Shown piece after piece: positions 34,720 through 44,439 of a DNA stretch of 56,803 bases (the stretch's first letter is position 1; every line of letters begins with the position of its first letter). The translations under genes and the position numbers were made by a program. A model generated the notes under the pieces. That model searched no databases and was not told the origin of the DNA. It saw only the letters and a list, made by a program, of their open reading frames with translations. Source of the stretch: an uncultured Pelagibacteraceae bacterium (GTDB lineage: Bacteria; Pseudomonadota; Alphaproteobacteria; Pelagibacterales; Pelagibacteraceae); assembly GCA_902597555.1 (NCBI GenBank), contig CACJYE010000002.1, positions 1-56,803 on the forward strand. The letters are read 5' to 3'.

Positions 34720-35662
34720 GAATAGAAGAGCATTTATAGTTGGTTTAAAATCATCAACATTATCAAATAAAGAAATAACTTTTTTAAAGAAATATAGACC
34801 GTGGGGTGTTATTTTATTTTTAAGAAACGTAAGTTCAATTGAACAAGCTAAAAAATTAACTGATAAAATAAGAAAAATATTTAAAGATAAAAAATACCCA
34901 ATTTTAATTGATCAAGAAGGTGGACGAGTAAATAGATTAAGTAAAATTATTTCATTCGACAATTTAACCTCTGAATATTTTGGTAATTTATTCCAAAAAG
35001 ATAAGAAAAAATTTAATATTATTTATAAATTATTTATCGATAAAACATCGTATTTGCTTAAATCAATTGGGGTTAATATAAATACTGTTCCAGTTTTAGA
35101 TCTTCGAGTTAAAGGAGCTAGCAACATTATTGGTGATAGGTCTTTTTCAAAAAATAAAAAAAATATCTCTAAAATTGGAGATATTTGTATTGATTATTTT
35201 CATCAAAATTCCATTGGAACTGTGATGAAACACATACCAGGGCATGGATTAGCTAAAGTAGATAGTCATAAATTTACACCTGTAGTTAAAAAAAACTTAA
35301 ATTATTTGAGTAAAAATGATTTTTTTCCATTTAAGAACAAACAGAGTTATTTTGCAATGACAGCACATGTAATATATCAAAGTATAGATAGGTTAAATAC
35401 AGCTACACACTCTAAAGAAATTATAAATTTAATTAGAAAAAAAATTGGTTTTAAAAACATTTTAATTTCAGATGATTTATCAATGAAAAGTTTAAAAGAT
35501 GATTTAAAAACTAATACTATTAAAACGTTTAGTGCAGGTTGTAATCTTGCTCTTCATTGTAATGGTAAATTGTCTGAAATGAAGGTAGTTGGTGATAATT
35601 CACCAATGGTAAGTAATTTTATTATAAAAAAAACATCGTTATTTTATAAAATTTTAAGTTAA
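34712..35662 (+). CDS. nagZ: Beta-N-acetylhexosaminidase NagZ (glycoside hydrolase family 3)
   Basis: A 316-residue cytoplasmic enzyme that removes GlcNAc from muropeptides in peptidoglycan recycling. Family motifs: LIDQEGGRVNRL near 69-80, the KH-PGHG catalytic loop (MKHIPGHGLAKVDSHK near 171), and the nucleophile Asp in LISDDLSMKSL near 255. The length is at the lower end of the family (about 330-345). Its ATG overlaps the preceding small gene by 8 nt. Confidence 0.93.
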   Translation: MIKNRRAFIVGLKSSTLSNKEITFLKKYRPWGVILFLRNVSSIEQAKKLTDKIRKIFKDKKYPILIDQEGGRVNRLSKIISFDNLTSEYFGNLFQKDKKKFNIIYKLFIDKTSYLLKSIGVNINTVPVLDLRVKGASNIIGDRSFSKNKKNISKIGDICIDYFHQNSIGTVMKHIPGHGLAKVDSHKFTPVVKKNLNYLSKNDFFPFKNKQSYFAMTAHVIYQSIDRLNTATHSKEIINLIRKKIGFKNILISDDLSMKSLKDDLKTNTIKTFSAGCNLALHCNGKLSEMKVVGDNSPMVSNFIIKKTSLFYKILS

Positions 35663-35671
35663 TATCTGAGC

Positions 35672-36415
35672 ATGACTATTTCTGATTCTGCATTATTTAA
35701 TGTTGATATAAATAACTATAACGGTCCTTTAGATGTACTTTTAGATTTAGCAAAAGCTCAAAAAGTGGATCTTGAAGAGATATCAATTACAAAATTAGCA
35801 GATCAGTTTCACGAATATATTACAAAAGAAAAAGATTTAAATTTAGAAATTGCTTCAGAATATTTATTGATGGCAACTTGGTTAGCATATTTGAAATCTA
35901 AATTATTACTTCCGGGTACACCAGAAGAAGAATTTAAAGTTCAAGAAGTTGCTGAAAAATTAAAATTACAACTAAAAAAATTAGAACTAATAAGATTACT
36001 TTCTGAACAAATGCTAAAAAGAAAAAGACTGGGTAAAGAAATTCGATCAAGAGGAATGAAAGGAAATATCAGATCTATTTATAGTACTGAGTATAATTTA
36101 AGTTTATTTGAGCTTCTCAAGTCATATTCAACAATCATTATGACCAAGGATTTTCAAAAAATGAATATTCCAAAATTACCTGTATTTACTGCTGAGGATG
36201 GAATTAAAACAATAAGAGAATTTTTTGGTAAATTAATTGATTGGAAAAAATTAGATGATTTAATTCCTAAAAATTTTAAAAATGGTTCAAAATATAAACG
36301 TACTGGAAAAGCAGGAATTTTCGCTGGTTCATTAGAATTAGTTAAAGAAGGAAACCTGACTATGAAACAAGATAAATTATTTGATGATATTTATGTGAAG
36401 GAAAATAATGATTAA
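35672..36415 (+). CDS. scpA: Segregation and condensation protein A
   Basis: A 247-residue kleisin that bridges the SMC heads in chromosome condensation. The N-terminal YNGPLDVLLDLAKAQKVDLEEISI (about 12-35) and SEYLLMATWLAYLKSKLLLP (about 63-82) are typical, followed by charged helices and a C-terminal winged-helix part. It overlaps scpB by 8 nt. The nagZ-scpA-scpB-tat order is standard for alphaproteobacteria. Confidence 0.93.
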   Translation: MTISDSALFNVDINNYNGPLDVLLDLAKAQKVDLEEISITKLADQFHEYITKEKDLNLEIASEYLLMATWLAYLKSKLLLPGTPEEEFKVQEVAEKLKLQLKKLELIRLLSEQMLKRKRLGKEIRSRGMKGNIRSIYSTEYNLSLFELLKSYSTIIMTKDFQKMNIPKLPVFTAEDGIKTIREFFGKLIDWKKLDDLIPKNFKNGSKYKRTGKAGIFAGSLELVKEGNLTMKQDKLFDDIYVKENND

Positions 36416-37109
36416 AAAAGAAAAAATTGCAAAAGATAATATTGTTAAATTTCCATCTAAGCTAACTGATTTAGATAAAGAGATTGAAGCAGTTATATTT
36501 GCAGCTGCTGAACCATTAGATGTTGATACAATCGAAAGCAAAATAACGAAAAAAGGTAGTGTATCAAAATCATTAGAAAAGCTGCAGCAAGAATACTCTA
36601 AACGTGGAATTAATCTAGTTTGCATAAAAGAAAAGTGGTCCTTTAGAACTTCTCCTAACTTGTCAAACATCATGTCACAAGAAAAAACAGTTGAAAAAAA
36701 ACTTTCTAGAGCTGCGGTGGAGACTTTGGCTATAATTGTATATCATCAGCCTGTTACTAGAGCAGAGATTGAAGAAATAAGAGGTGTTGCATTCGGAACA
36801 AATACTCTTGAAATATTGATGGAGCTTAATTGGGTAAAACCCGGTGGTCGTAAAGATGTACCAGGTAGACCAATTCAGTATGTTACGACTGATGAATTTT
36901 TAAGTCATTTTAATCTACAAAAATTATCTGATCTACCAACAATTGATGAATTAGGTGCTGCTGGATTAATTGACAGCACTAGTGTTGATAGTGCAATTTT
37001 TGGAACTGGTAAATTCTACAAAGAAAAACAAGAAGAAAAAAAAGAGGATATTTATTCTAATATTGACGAGATGCTAAATAGTACTCTTGATACAGAAGAG
37101 AAAGATTAA
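36408..37109 (+). CDS. scpB: Segregation and condensation protein B
   Basis: A 233-residue protein with two winged-helix domains. IEAVIFAAAEPLDVDTIESKI starts the first (about 23-45); the second has AAVETLAIIVYHQPVTRAEIEEIRG and LELNWVKPGGRKDVPGRP-type wording (about 100-155). It binds ScpA in the SMC complex. An acidic C-terminal tail follows. A 47-nt gap separates it from tatA. Confidence 0.93.
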   Translation: MIKKEKIAKDNIVKFPSKLTDLDKEIEAVIFAAAEPLDVDTIESKITKKGSVSKSLEKLQQEYSKRGINLVCIKEKWSFRTSPNLSNIMSQEKTVEKKLSRAAVETLAIIVYHQPVTRAEIEEIRGVAFGTNTLEILMELNWVKPGGRKDVPGRPIQYVTTDEFLSHFNLQKLSDLPTIDELGAAGLIDSTSVDSAIFGTGKFYKEKQEEKKEDIYSNIDEMLNSTLDTEEKD

Positions 37110-37156
37110 CAAAAAAGTAACTTTTAAATTAATCGTAAAAGGGTTATAAGTTTTTA

Positions 37157-37357
37157 ATGAGCATAGGAATTTGGCAAATTGCAATCGTAGTTATATTAGT
37201 AGTCTTATTATTTGGACGAGGTAAAATTTCTAGTCTGATGGGTGATGTAGCTAAGGGAATTAAAAGTTTCAAAAAAGGAATGGCTTCAGACGTTACTGAA
37301 GATACAGAGCCAAAAAATATTTCCGACGAAAATAAAGACTCAGAAAACAAAGATTAA
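37157..37357 (+). CDS. tatA: Sec-independent translocase protein TatA
   Basis: A 66-residue TatA. One membrane helix (about 4-20, [18 protein letters not shown]) is followed by the FGRGK hinge and an amphipathic helix ([19 protein letters not shown]), then an acidic tail. It assembles the pore of the twin-arginine export system. It is 5 nt upstream of tatB. Confidence 0.95.
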   Translation: MSIGIWQIAIVVILVVLLFGRGKISSLMGDVAKGIKSFKKGMASDVTEDTEPKNISDENKDSENKD

Positions 37358-37362
37358 ATCAC

Positions 37363-37584
37363 ATGCCTACTATTGGTTGGTTTGAGATTTTAATTGTTGT
37401 TGGTATTGCAATTGTTGTTCTTGGCCCTAAAGATTTTCCAATCATGTTAAAGAAAGCAGGTTCTTGGATAGGGACTGCAAAAAGATATGTGAGCAACATT
37501 CAAAATGAGGTTTCTAATTTAGAAATTGATGACGAAAAAATTGATAATGAAATAAAAAAAGAAATTAAAAAAGATGAGCAATGA
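37363..37584 (+). CDS. tatB: Sec-independent translocase protein TatB
   Basis: A 73-residue TatB. The N-terminal helix has Glu8 and Gly-Pro at the hinge (IGWFEILIVVGIAIVVLGPKDFP), followed by a short amphipathic helix and a Lys/Glu tail. E. coli TatB is about 170 residues, so this is a minimal form. TatB rather than a second TatA is supported by Glu8, the LGP hinge, and its place between tatA and tatC. It overlaps tatC by 11 nt. Confidence 0.9.
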   Translation: MPTIGWFEILIVVGIAIVVLGPKDFPIMLKKAGSWIGTAKRYVSNIQNEVSNLEIDDEKIDNEIKKEIKKDEQ

Positions 37585-38344
37585 AGAAAATGAAGGTGGA
37601 TTTGTTAGCCATCTAACAGAACTAAGAAAAAGATTAATACATAGTTTTATATTTCTAATAATCTTTTTTGCTATTTGTTATATATTTGCAGAACATATCT
37701 ACGGTTTTCTAGTTGATCCATTTGCTCAAGCTGTAAAAGATGATGGATCAGAAAGAAGACTTATTTTTACAGCCTTACAAGAAACTTTTTTAACATATAT
37801 TAAGGTATCTTTTTTCACAGCTTTTTTCGTGACCTGTCCATTTATTCTTATGCAAATATGGAAATTTATTGCACCAGGTTTATACAAACACGAAAAAGTT
37901 GCAATACTTCCTTACCTTGTATTAACACCAATCCTTTTCTTTTTAGGAGGCATCCTTGTTTACTATTTGATAATGCCTTTAGCTATCAAATTCTTTTTGT
38001 CATTTGAAAGTACAGGGATGTCTACAAGTCTTCCAATTCAATTAGAGGCTAAGGTAAATGAATATTTATCACTTGTTATGAAGTTAATTTTTGCATTTGG
38101 AATAAGTTTTCAACTACCTATAGTTTTAAGTTTATTAGCAAGAATAGGTGTTGTTGATAGTCAATTTTTAAAAGAAAGAAGAAAGTATGTTGTTATAATC
38201 ATATTTGCAGCTGCTGCATTACTAACGCCTCCAGATCCAATTACTCAAATAGGTTTAGCAATTCCATTATTAATCTTATATGAATTATCAATATTTTCAG
38301 TAAAATTTATAGAAAACAAAAATTTAGAAAAGACTGATGCATAA
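37574..38344 (+). CDS. tatC: Sec-independent translocase protein TatC
   Basis: A 256-residue six-helix membrane protein, the twin-arginine signal receptor. The N-terminal FVSHLTELRKRLIHS (about 10-24) with the signal-binding Glu, the CPFILMQIWKFIAPGLYKHEK loop near 85-106, and TPPDPITQIGLAIPLLILYE near 215 are diagnostic. It overlaps serS by 8 nt. A likely client, the M48 protein at 53470, carries a twin-arginine signal. Confidence 0.95.
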   Translation: MSNEENEGGFVSHLTELRKRLIHSFIFLIIFFAICYIFAEHIYGFLVDPFAQAVKDDGSERRLIFTALQETFLTYIKVSFFTAFFVTCPFILMQIWKFIAPGLYKHEKVAILPYLVLTPILFFLGGILVYYLIMPLAIKFFLSFESTGMSTSLPIQLEAKVNEYLSLVMKLIFAFGISFQLPIVLSLLARIGVVDSQFLKERRKYVVIIIFAAAALLTPPDPITQIGLAIPLLILYELSIFSVKFIENKNLEKTDA

Positions 38345-39596
38345 TTTAAAAGAAATTAGAAAAGATTTTTCAAAATTTGAAAAAGATTTAGAAAAACGTT
38401 CAGTTAAAATTAATTCTAATAACATAAAAAAACTTGATGAGTTAAATAGAGATTTAATTCAAAAAAAAGAAAATTTAGAAAAAGAAAAAAAAGAAATTTC
38501 AAAATCAAAAGATAAGAGTTTGTTTAAAAAATCTAAAGAGATATCTGCAGAATTGGAAAAGATTTCTGAGCAACAAAAAAAGACTAAAACTGAATTAGAT
38601 AATATTTTATCAAGCATACCAAACATACCACATCAAGATGTTCCAAATGGAAAAGATGAAAATGATAATGTGGAAGTTTTAAAAGCTGGTAAAGTTCCTG
38701 ATTTTGATTTTAAACCCAAATCTCATTACGAAATAGGTGAAAATTTAGATATGCTTGATTTTGATCTTGCAACAAAAACAACAGGTTCAAGGTTTGTATT
38801 TGTTAAAAAAAAGCTAGCATTATTGGAACGAGCTTTATCTAATTTTATGCTAGACACTCATATTAATCAAAACGGCTATCAGGAAATCTCACCTCCATTA
38901 ATAGCTTCTGATAACACAATGTATGGAACAGGCCAATTACCAAAATTTGAAAATGATCAATTTGAAATAAAATTTGATGAAGGGTCTGACAGAAAATTTT
39001 TAATTCCAACTGCTGAAGTAATTTTAACAAATATTGTTAAAGATAAAATTGTTGATCAAAAAGATTTACCTATGAGGTTTGTTGCCTCAACACCATGTTT
39101 TAGAAAAGAAGCTGGAAGCTATGGAAAAGATACAAAAGGAATGATTAGACAACATCAATTTTATAAAGTTGAATTGGTAAGTATTGTTGAAAAAGAAAAT
39201 TGTCAAGATGAACTAGAGCGAATGACTAATTGTGCTACAGATATTCTCGACAAGTTAGAGCTACCTTATAGAAAAATAATTTTATGCTCAGGAGATATGG
39301 GTTTCAGTGCAGAAAAAACATATGATATTGAAGTGTGGTTACCATCAGAAAACAAGTATCGTGAAATATCATCATGCTCTTCTTGTTCAACATTCCAGGC
39401 ACAAAGAATGAAATCAAGATATAAAAATAAAAACAAAGAAACTGTTTTTGTTGGAACGTTAAATGGAAGCGGTTTAGCTGTGGGTAGAACATTGATTGCT
39501 ATACTAGAAAACTATCAACAAAAAGATAGTTCGATTATTGTTCCTAAGGTACTGCGACCGTATATGAATAATTTGGAATTGATTTCAGCTAAATAA
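38337..39596 (+). CDS. serS: Seryl-tRNA synthetase
   Basis: A 419-residue class II synthetase. An N-terminal coiled-coil arm (about 1-105, strongly Lys/Glu) reaches to the tRNA long arm. Motif 2 CFRKEAGSYGKDTKGMIRQHQFYKVEL is near 255-282, and motif 3 NGSGLAVGRTLIAILEN near 377-393. The length is typical. It overlaps tatC upstream; the surE/pcm genes that often follow in relatives are absent, and yajC is next after 55 nt. Confidence 0.96.
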   Translation: MHNLKEIRKDFSKFEKDLEKRSVKINSNNIKKLDELNRDLIQKKENLEKEKKEISKSKDKSLFKKSKEISAELEKISEQQKKTKTELDNILSSIPNIPHQDVPNGKDENDNVEVLKAGKVPDFDFKPKSHYEIGENLDMLDFDLATKTTGSRFVFVKKKLALLERALSNFMLDTHINQNGYQEISPPLIASDNTMYGTGQLPKFENDQFEIKFDEGSDRKFLIPTAEVILTNIVKDKIVDQKDLPMRFVASTPCFRKEAGSYGKDTKGMIRQHQFYKVELVSIVEKENCQDELERMTNCATDILDKLELPYRKIILCSGDMGFSAEKTYDIEVWLPSENKYREISSCSSCSTFQAQRMKSRYKNKNKETVFVGTLNGSGLAVGRTLIAILENYQQKDSSIIVPKVLRPYMNNLELISAK

Positions 39597-39651
39597 AGTT
39601 GTTTTAATTATATAGATAGTATAAGTATTCACATAATTTATAAGGAGATTT

Positions 39652-39945
39652 ATGGAAGGTTCAGGAATAGGACAATTTATACCGTTAATTTTAATATTTG
39701 TTATTTTTTATTTTTTCTTAATAAGACCACAGCAAAAAAAAGTAAAAGAGCATAAAGCTATGGTTGAAAGTCTTAAAAGAGGCGACAAGGTTGTCACTTC
39801 TGGTGGTATTACAGGTACAGTGGAGAGACTAATTGATAATGATAAAGTTGAAGTAGAAATTGCTGAAAATGTAAAAGTTGAGATAGTTAAATCTACTGGT
39901 ATTCAAAGTCTTGTTAATACAAGTACTCAAGAAGTTAAAAAATAA
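39652..39945 (+). CDS. yajC: Preprotein translocase subunit YajC
   Basis: A 97-residue protein with an N-terminal membrane helix (about 8-24) and the hallmark FLIRPQQKKVKEHKAM, followed by the small cytoplasmic domain (LKRGDKVVTSGGITGTV). It binds SecDF. A clear AAGGAG lies 5 nt before the ATG. secD follows after 14 nt. Confidence 0.95.
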   Translation: MEGSGIGQFIPLILIFVIFYFFLIRPQQKKVKEHKAMVESLKRGDKVVTSGGITGTVERLIDNDKVEVEIAENVKVEIVKSTGIQSLVNTSTQEVKK

Positions 39946-39959
39946 ATATTTTTAGTTAA

Positions 39960-41513
39960 GTGCTTTATTTTTCTAAGTTAAGAATTTTATTTATAACCCT
40001 TTTTTCAATTTTATTTGTATTAATTGCTTCATCAAATCTTTTTAAGTTTGATGATAGTTTTTTTAATAAAAAAATTAATCTGGGGTTAGATCTTCAAGGT
40101 GGATCTTATCTATTACTTGAAATTGATAATGAACCTGTAATTGAACAAAAATTACAAAACCTAACAACAACAATCAGAAATTATTTTAAAGAAAAAAATG
40201 TTAAAATAAATAATATAAAAATAGAAAATCAAAATATTTTTTTTAATGTAACTGATAATGATAAGCAATCCGTCTTAGATGTTTTTCAGGACGAAAATAG
40301 TGATCTTAACCCTTATTATCCAAGATTTAAATCACATCAGTTAGAAATTGAGGATACTGGGTTAAATTTTAAAGTTAATTTCTCAAGACAAGGTTTAATT
40401 AGACTTAAAACTTCTTCGCAAGATCAAGCTATAGAAATAGTTAGAAGAAGAGTAGATGAAGTTGGAACTAATGAGCCTAACATACTTAAAAGAGGAAATA
40501 ACCGAATTTTAGTAGAACTTCCTGGATTAGATGATCCGATGAGAATAAAATCATTACTTGGTAAAACTGCAAACCTTACTTTTCGATTTGTAACAAACGA
40601 TGAAAATGATCGTTTTGGAGTTGAAAAATTAAAATTTGAAAATGGTATGGAAGAAGCCACAGTTAGTAAAAGAATTATAATAAGTGGTGAAAATTTACTT
40701 GATGCTCAACCAAAAATGGACACTCAAACTAATCAAACAATTGTTTCATTTACTTTAGATAGAGTAGGTGCAAAAAGGTTTGGTAAAGCAACTTCAACTG
40801 GTATTGGTAAGCAATTGGCAATTGTATTAGATGGTAAAATAATTAGTGCACCTGTAGTTAGAGATACTATTGCCAGTGGATCTGGTCAGATAAGTGGTGG
40901 TTTCACTTTTCAAACAGCAACTGATTTAGCCTTGTTGTTAAGATCAGGAGCATTGCCAGCTCCATTAGAAATTATTGAAGAAAGAACAGTTGGACCTGAT
41001 CTTGGACAAGATTCAATTAATGCAGGTATGATTGCTCTAGCAATAGGTTTTATGTTGGTGATAATTTTTATGTTTGTAAAATATAAAATTTTTGGATTAA
41101 TTACCAATGTAACATTGATAGTTAATTTGTTTATTCTTTTGGGTGTTTTAACTTTATTTGAAGCTACTTTAACATTGCCTGGTATTGCTGGGATTATTCT
41201 GACTGTAGGTATGGCAGTTGATGCTAATGTTTTAATTTTTGAGAGGATTAAAGAAGAATTAAAAGACGAGACTAATAATATTTTGGCTTTTGATAGTGGT
41301 TATACTAAATCAAGAACAGCAATTTTAGATGCTAATATCACTACATTATTAGCTGCAATTATTTTATTTTTTATGGGTTCAGGTCCAGTTAAAGGTTTTG
41401 CTGTAACCTTAGGAGTTGGAATATTTACAACACTATTTTCAGTTTATTTTATAGCAAGATTATTCACTAGTATTTATGTATCAAGCAACAAAAATAAGGA
41501 AAAATTAATTTAA
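39960..41513 (+). CDS. secD: Protein translocase subunit SecD
   Basis: A 517-residue RND-type membrane protein that uses proton flow to pull exported proteins from the Sec channel. A first helix (about 9-26) precedes the motif LGLDLQGGSYLLLEID. A large periplasmic domain follows, then five helices with GMIALAIGFMLVIIFMFVKYK and the GMAVDANVLIFERIKEEL motif near 418. The start is GTG; no in-frame ATG lies near, and an early helix would be lost otherwise. It overlaps secF by one base (TAATG). Confidence 0.95.
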   Translation: MLYFSKLRILFITLFSILFVLIASSNLFKFDDSFFNKKINLGLDLQGGSYLLLEIDNEPVIEQKLQNLTTTIRNYFKEKNVKINNIKIENQNIFFNVTDNDKQSVLDVFQDENSDLNPYYPRFKSHQLEIEDTGLNFKVNFSRQGLIRLKTSSQDQAIEIVRRRVDEVGTNEPNILKRGNNRILVELPGLDDPMRIKSLLGKTANLTFRFVTNDENDRFGVEKLKFENGMEEATVSKRIIISGENLLDAQPKMDTQTNQTIVSFTLDRVGAKRFGKATSTGIGKQLAIVLDGKIISAPVVRDTIASGSGQISGGFTFQTATDLALLLRSGALPAPLEIIEERTVGPDLGQDSINAGMIALAIGFMLVIIFMFVKYKIFGLITNVTLIVNLFILLGVLTLFEATLTLPGIAGIILTVGMAVDANVLIFERIKEELKDETNNILAFDSGYTKSRTAILDANITTLLAAIILFFMGSGPVKGFAVTLGVGIFTTLFSVYFIARLFTSIYVSSNKNKEKLI

Positions 41514-42412
41514 TGATTGCTTTTAATAAATATTATAATCACTTTAATTTACTATCATCAATTTTAATTATTGTTTCATTATTATTGTTAATATTTAAAG
41601 GGCTTAATTTTGGGATAGACTTCAAAGGTGGAACATTAATTGAATTAAGAGCCTCAGACTCAAAAATAAATGTTAGTTCATTAAGAGATAGATTTAATCA
41701 AATGGACTTAGGAGATGTTTCAGTAAAGAAATTTGGTAATGATACTGATTTTTTAGTGAAATTTGAAAATAAAGACAATAAAAAGAACATTATTGAAGAA
41801 ATTAAATCTAACTTAGATAAATCTTTTGGAAACAATTATGATTTTAGAAGAGTTGAAAATGTTGGCCCAAAAGTTAGTGCCGAATTATTAAAATCAGGAA
41901 TAATAGCAATATCTTTGTCATTAGCATTAATGCTGATTTACATTTGGATTAGATTTGAATGGCAATTTAGTCTAGGCGCAATTCTAGCTTTATTCCATGA
42001 TGTAATTGTAACATTGGGAGTTTTTTCACTATTTAGTTTAGAAATAAACTTATCAATTATAGCAGCTGTATTAACAATAGTAGGATACTCTATGAACGAT
42101 ACAGTAGTCATTTTCGATCGTGTCAGAGAAAATTTAAGAAAATATTCAGATATTAAAATTTTTGAATTAACAAATATTTCAATTAATGAAACATTATCAA
42201 GAACAATCATAACATCTGCAACTACTTTGCTAGCTTTATTAGCTATATATTTTTTTGGTGGAGAGATACTTAAAGGATTTTCACTTGCTATGATACTAGG
42301 TGTTGTTTTTGGAACTTATTCCTCTATTTATATAGCGAATACTGTTCTGGTAAGATTAAGAGTTTCTCAAAAAACAGTTTTGAGAGAAGACGATCAAAAT
42401 AAATTGAATTAA
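41513..42412 (+). CDS. secF: Protein translocase subunit SecF
   Basis: A 299-residue partner of SecD. Helix one (about 10-30) is followed by NFGIDFKGGTLIELR, a small periplasmic domain, then five helices with NVGPKVSAELL and IVGYSMNDTVVIFDRVRENLR near 188-208. Both Sec motifs are intact. It is the last gene of yajC-secD-secF. Confidence 0.95.
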   Translation: MIAFNKYYNHFNLLSSILIIVSLLLLIFKGLNFGIDFKGGTLIELRASDSKINVSSLRDRFNQMDLGDVSVKKFGNDTDFLVKFENKDNKKNIIEEIKSNLDKSFGNNYDFRRVENVGPKVSAELLKSGIIAISLSLALMLIYIWIRFEWQFSLGAILALFHDVIVTLGVFSLFSLEINLSIIAAVLTIVGYSMNDTVVIFDRVRENLRKYSDIKIFELTNISINETLSRTIITSATTLLALLAIYFFGGEILKGFSLAMILGVVFGTYSSIYIANTVLVRLRVSQKTVLREDDQNKLN

Positions 42413-42466
42413 CCATTAAAATTTTTAAAATTTCACTATATTATTTCAAAGAATTATAATTATTTT

Positions 42467-44428
42467 ATGAATATAAGACTTTGGAAACCATCCAGCAAAA
42501 CAAAAAAAAAATCAAATTTATTCAAATTTGAAAAATTTATATCAAAAAAATTTGATAAAAATTTTAATGAAAATTTCAAAAAAATTCATGATTGGTCAAT
42601 TAAAAAACAAGGTGATTTTTGGAGTAGTGTGTGGGATTTCTCAAAAGTTAAAGGCATTAAAAGCAACACTAAAATCAAAAAATCAAAAAATTTTTTTGAA
42701 AATACTTTTTTACCAAATTCAAGATTAAATTTTTGTGAAAATTTACTTTCAAAAAATACAAAAGAGAAAGCAATTACTTTTATTAGTGAAAATGGTTATC
42801 GTGAAATACGAAATTGGAATGAATTAAATAAAAATGTAAAAAATATTTCAAATAATTTAAAAAAGTTAAATATTAAGCCAAAAGATAGAATAGCAGCTTA
42901 TATGCCAAACATACCCGAAACAGTAGAGGCTTTTTTGGGTACTGTTGCTGTTGGAGCTATATGGTCATCTTGTTCACCTGATTTTGGAATTAATGGTGTT
43001 ATAGAGAGATTTTCTCAAATAAAACCGAAAATTTTAATTGTTACTAATCAATATTTTTACAATGGAAAAAAAATTAATATTTTAGAAAGAATTCCTGAAA
43101 TAATAAAAAAAATTCCTTCTATAAAGCATGTAATTATATCCATATATCCAGGTCAGCCTGTTTTAAAAAAAATACCAAAATACAAAAATATCAAAACGCA
43201 TTATTGGAACAATATTATTAAGGAAAATGTTTCAATATTTAAATTTCCTAAATTTGATTTTGATCATGATTTAGTAATTCTTTATTCTAGTGGCACAACA
43301 GGCAAACCCAAATGTATTTGTCATAAAAATGGAGGTGTATTAATACAGCATTTGAAAGAACATCAATTGCATTGTGACATTAAAGAAAATGACAATGTTT
43401 TTTATTTTACTACATGTGGATGGATGATGTGGAATTGGCTAATTTCAGTTTTAGCCTCAAAAGCATCAATTGTATTATTCGATGGTTTCCCAATGTATAA
43501 ACGTGATGACTTACTAATAAAGATAGCCAATAAAGAAAATATAACTTTATTTGGAGTTAGTGCCAAATATATCGATGCTTTAAGAAAAACGAAAAAAAAT
43601 TTTAAGAAAGTTCATAAGTTAGAAAAACTACGAACTATTTGCTCTACTGGATCTCCATTATCATCAGATTGTTTTAAATTTGTATATAACAATATTAAGA
43701 AAAATGTTCATTTAGCATCTATTTCTGGAGGAACAGATATTGTTTCTTGTTTTGTTTTGGGCAATTTATATCAACCTGTTCATGCAGGTGAGATACAAAG
43801 CAAAGGTTTAGGTATGGATGTTCAAGTATTTAATGAAAAGGGAAAGTCTATTTTAAATCAGAAAGGGGAGTTAGTTTGTGCCAAGCCTTTTCCATCAATG
43901 CCTTCAAAATTTTGGAATGATCATAAAAATACTAAATTTAAAAAAGCTTATTTCAATAAATATAGAAATATATGGCACCATGGTGATTACGCACAAATAA
44001 CAAATAATAATGGATTAATAATATCAGGAAGATCAGATACAACTTTAAATCCTGGTGGTGTAAGACTTGGCACTGCTGAAATTTATTCTGAGGTAGAGAG
44101 GTTTAAAGAAATAAAAGAGTCTTTAGTAGTTGGACAATCGTGGGATAATGATGTTCGAATAATTTTATTTGTAATTTTAAATTCAAAGTATCAACTCGAT
44201 GACAATTTATTAAAAAAATTGAAATTCCAAATTAGAAAAAATGCATCGCCTCGACATGTTCCAAGAAAAATAATTCAAGTAAATGATATACCAAGAACTA
44301 AAAGTGGTAAAATTGTTGAGTTATCAGTCAAAAATATAATTGAGGGAATTACAGTAAAAAACAAAGAAGCTTTGGCCAACCCAGAAAGTTTAAATCAATT
44401 TAAAGATATTAAAGAACTACAATATTAA
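42467..44428 (+). CDS. Acetoacetyl-CoA synthetase
   Basis: A 653-residue ANL adenylate-forming enzyme with the acetoacetate-CoA ligase layout. It shows an ACS_N domain (KIHDWSIKKQGDFWSSVWDF, about 38-57), the P-loop YSSGTTGKPKCICHKNGG near 276, a GGTDIVSCFVLGN segment near 420, GRSDTTLNPGGVRLG near 524, and the C-terminal catalytic Lys in RTKSGKIVELSVK. It activates acetoacetate for ketone body or PHB-type use; a broader short-chain acyl-CoA ligase is the alternative. The stop region overlaps an 18-bp palindrome shared with the convergent gene. Confidence 0.88.
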   Translation: MNIRLWKPSSKTKKKSNLFKFEKFISKKFDKNFNENFKKIHDWSIKKQGDFWSSVWDFSKVKGIKSNTKIKKSKNFFENTFLPNSRLNFCENLLSKNTKEKAITFISENGYREIRNWNELNKNVKNISNNLKKLNIKPKDRIAAYMPNIPETVEAFLGTVAVGAIWSSCSPDFGINGVIERFSQIKPKILIVTNQYFYNGKKINILERIPEIIKKIPSIKHVIISIYPGQPVLKKIPKYKNIKTHYWNNIIKENVSIFKFPKFDFDHDLVILYSSGTTGKPKCICHKNGGVLIQHLKEHQLHCDIKENDNVFYFTTCGWMMWNWLISVLASKASIVLFDGFPMYKRDDLLIKIANKENITLFGVSAKYIDALRKTKKNFKKVHKLEKLRTICSTGSPLSSDCFKFVYNNIKKNVHLASISGGTDIVSCFVLGNLYQPVHAGEIQSKGLGMDVQVFNEKGKSILNQKGELVCAKPFPSMPSKFWNDHKNTKFKKAYFNKYRNIWHHGDYAQITNNNGLIISGRSDTTLNPGGVRLGTAEIYSEVERFKEIKESLVVGQSWDNDVRIILFVILNSKYQLDDNLLKKLKFQIRKNASPRHVPRKIIQVNDIPRTKSGKIVELSVKNIIEGITVKNKEALANPESLNQFKDIKELQY

Positions 44429-44439
44429 TTTATTAATAT
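44422..44439. repeat. palindrome across two convergent stop codons
   Basis: ATATTAAT-TT-ATTAATAT has 8-bp arms and covers the stop codon of the acetoacetyl-CoA synthetase (44426-44428) and that of the convergent PuuD-like gene (44433-44435). It may end transcription in both directions, though it contains no G:C pairs. Confidence 0.35.
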
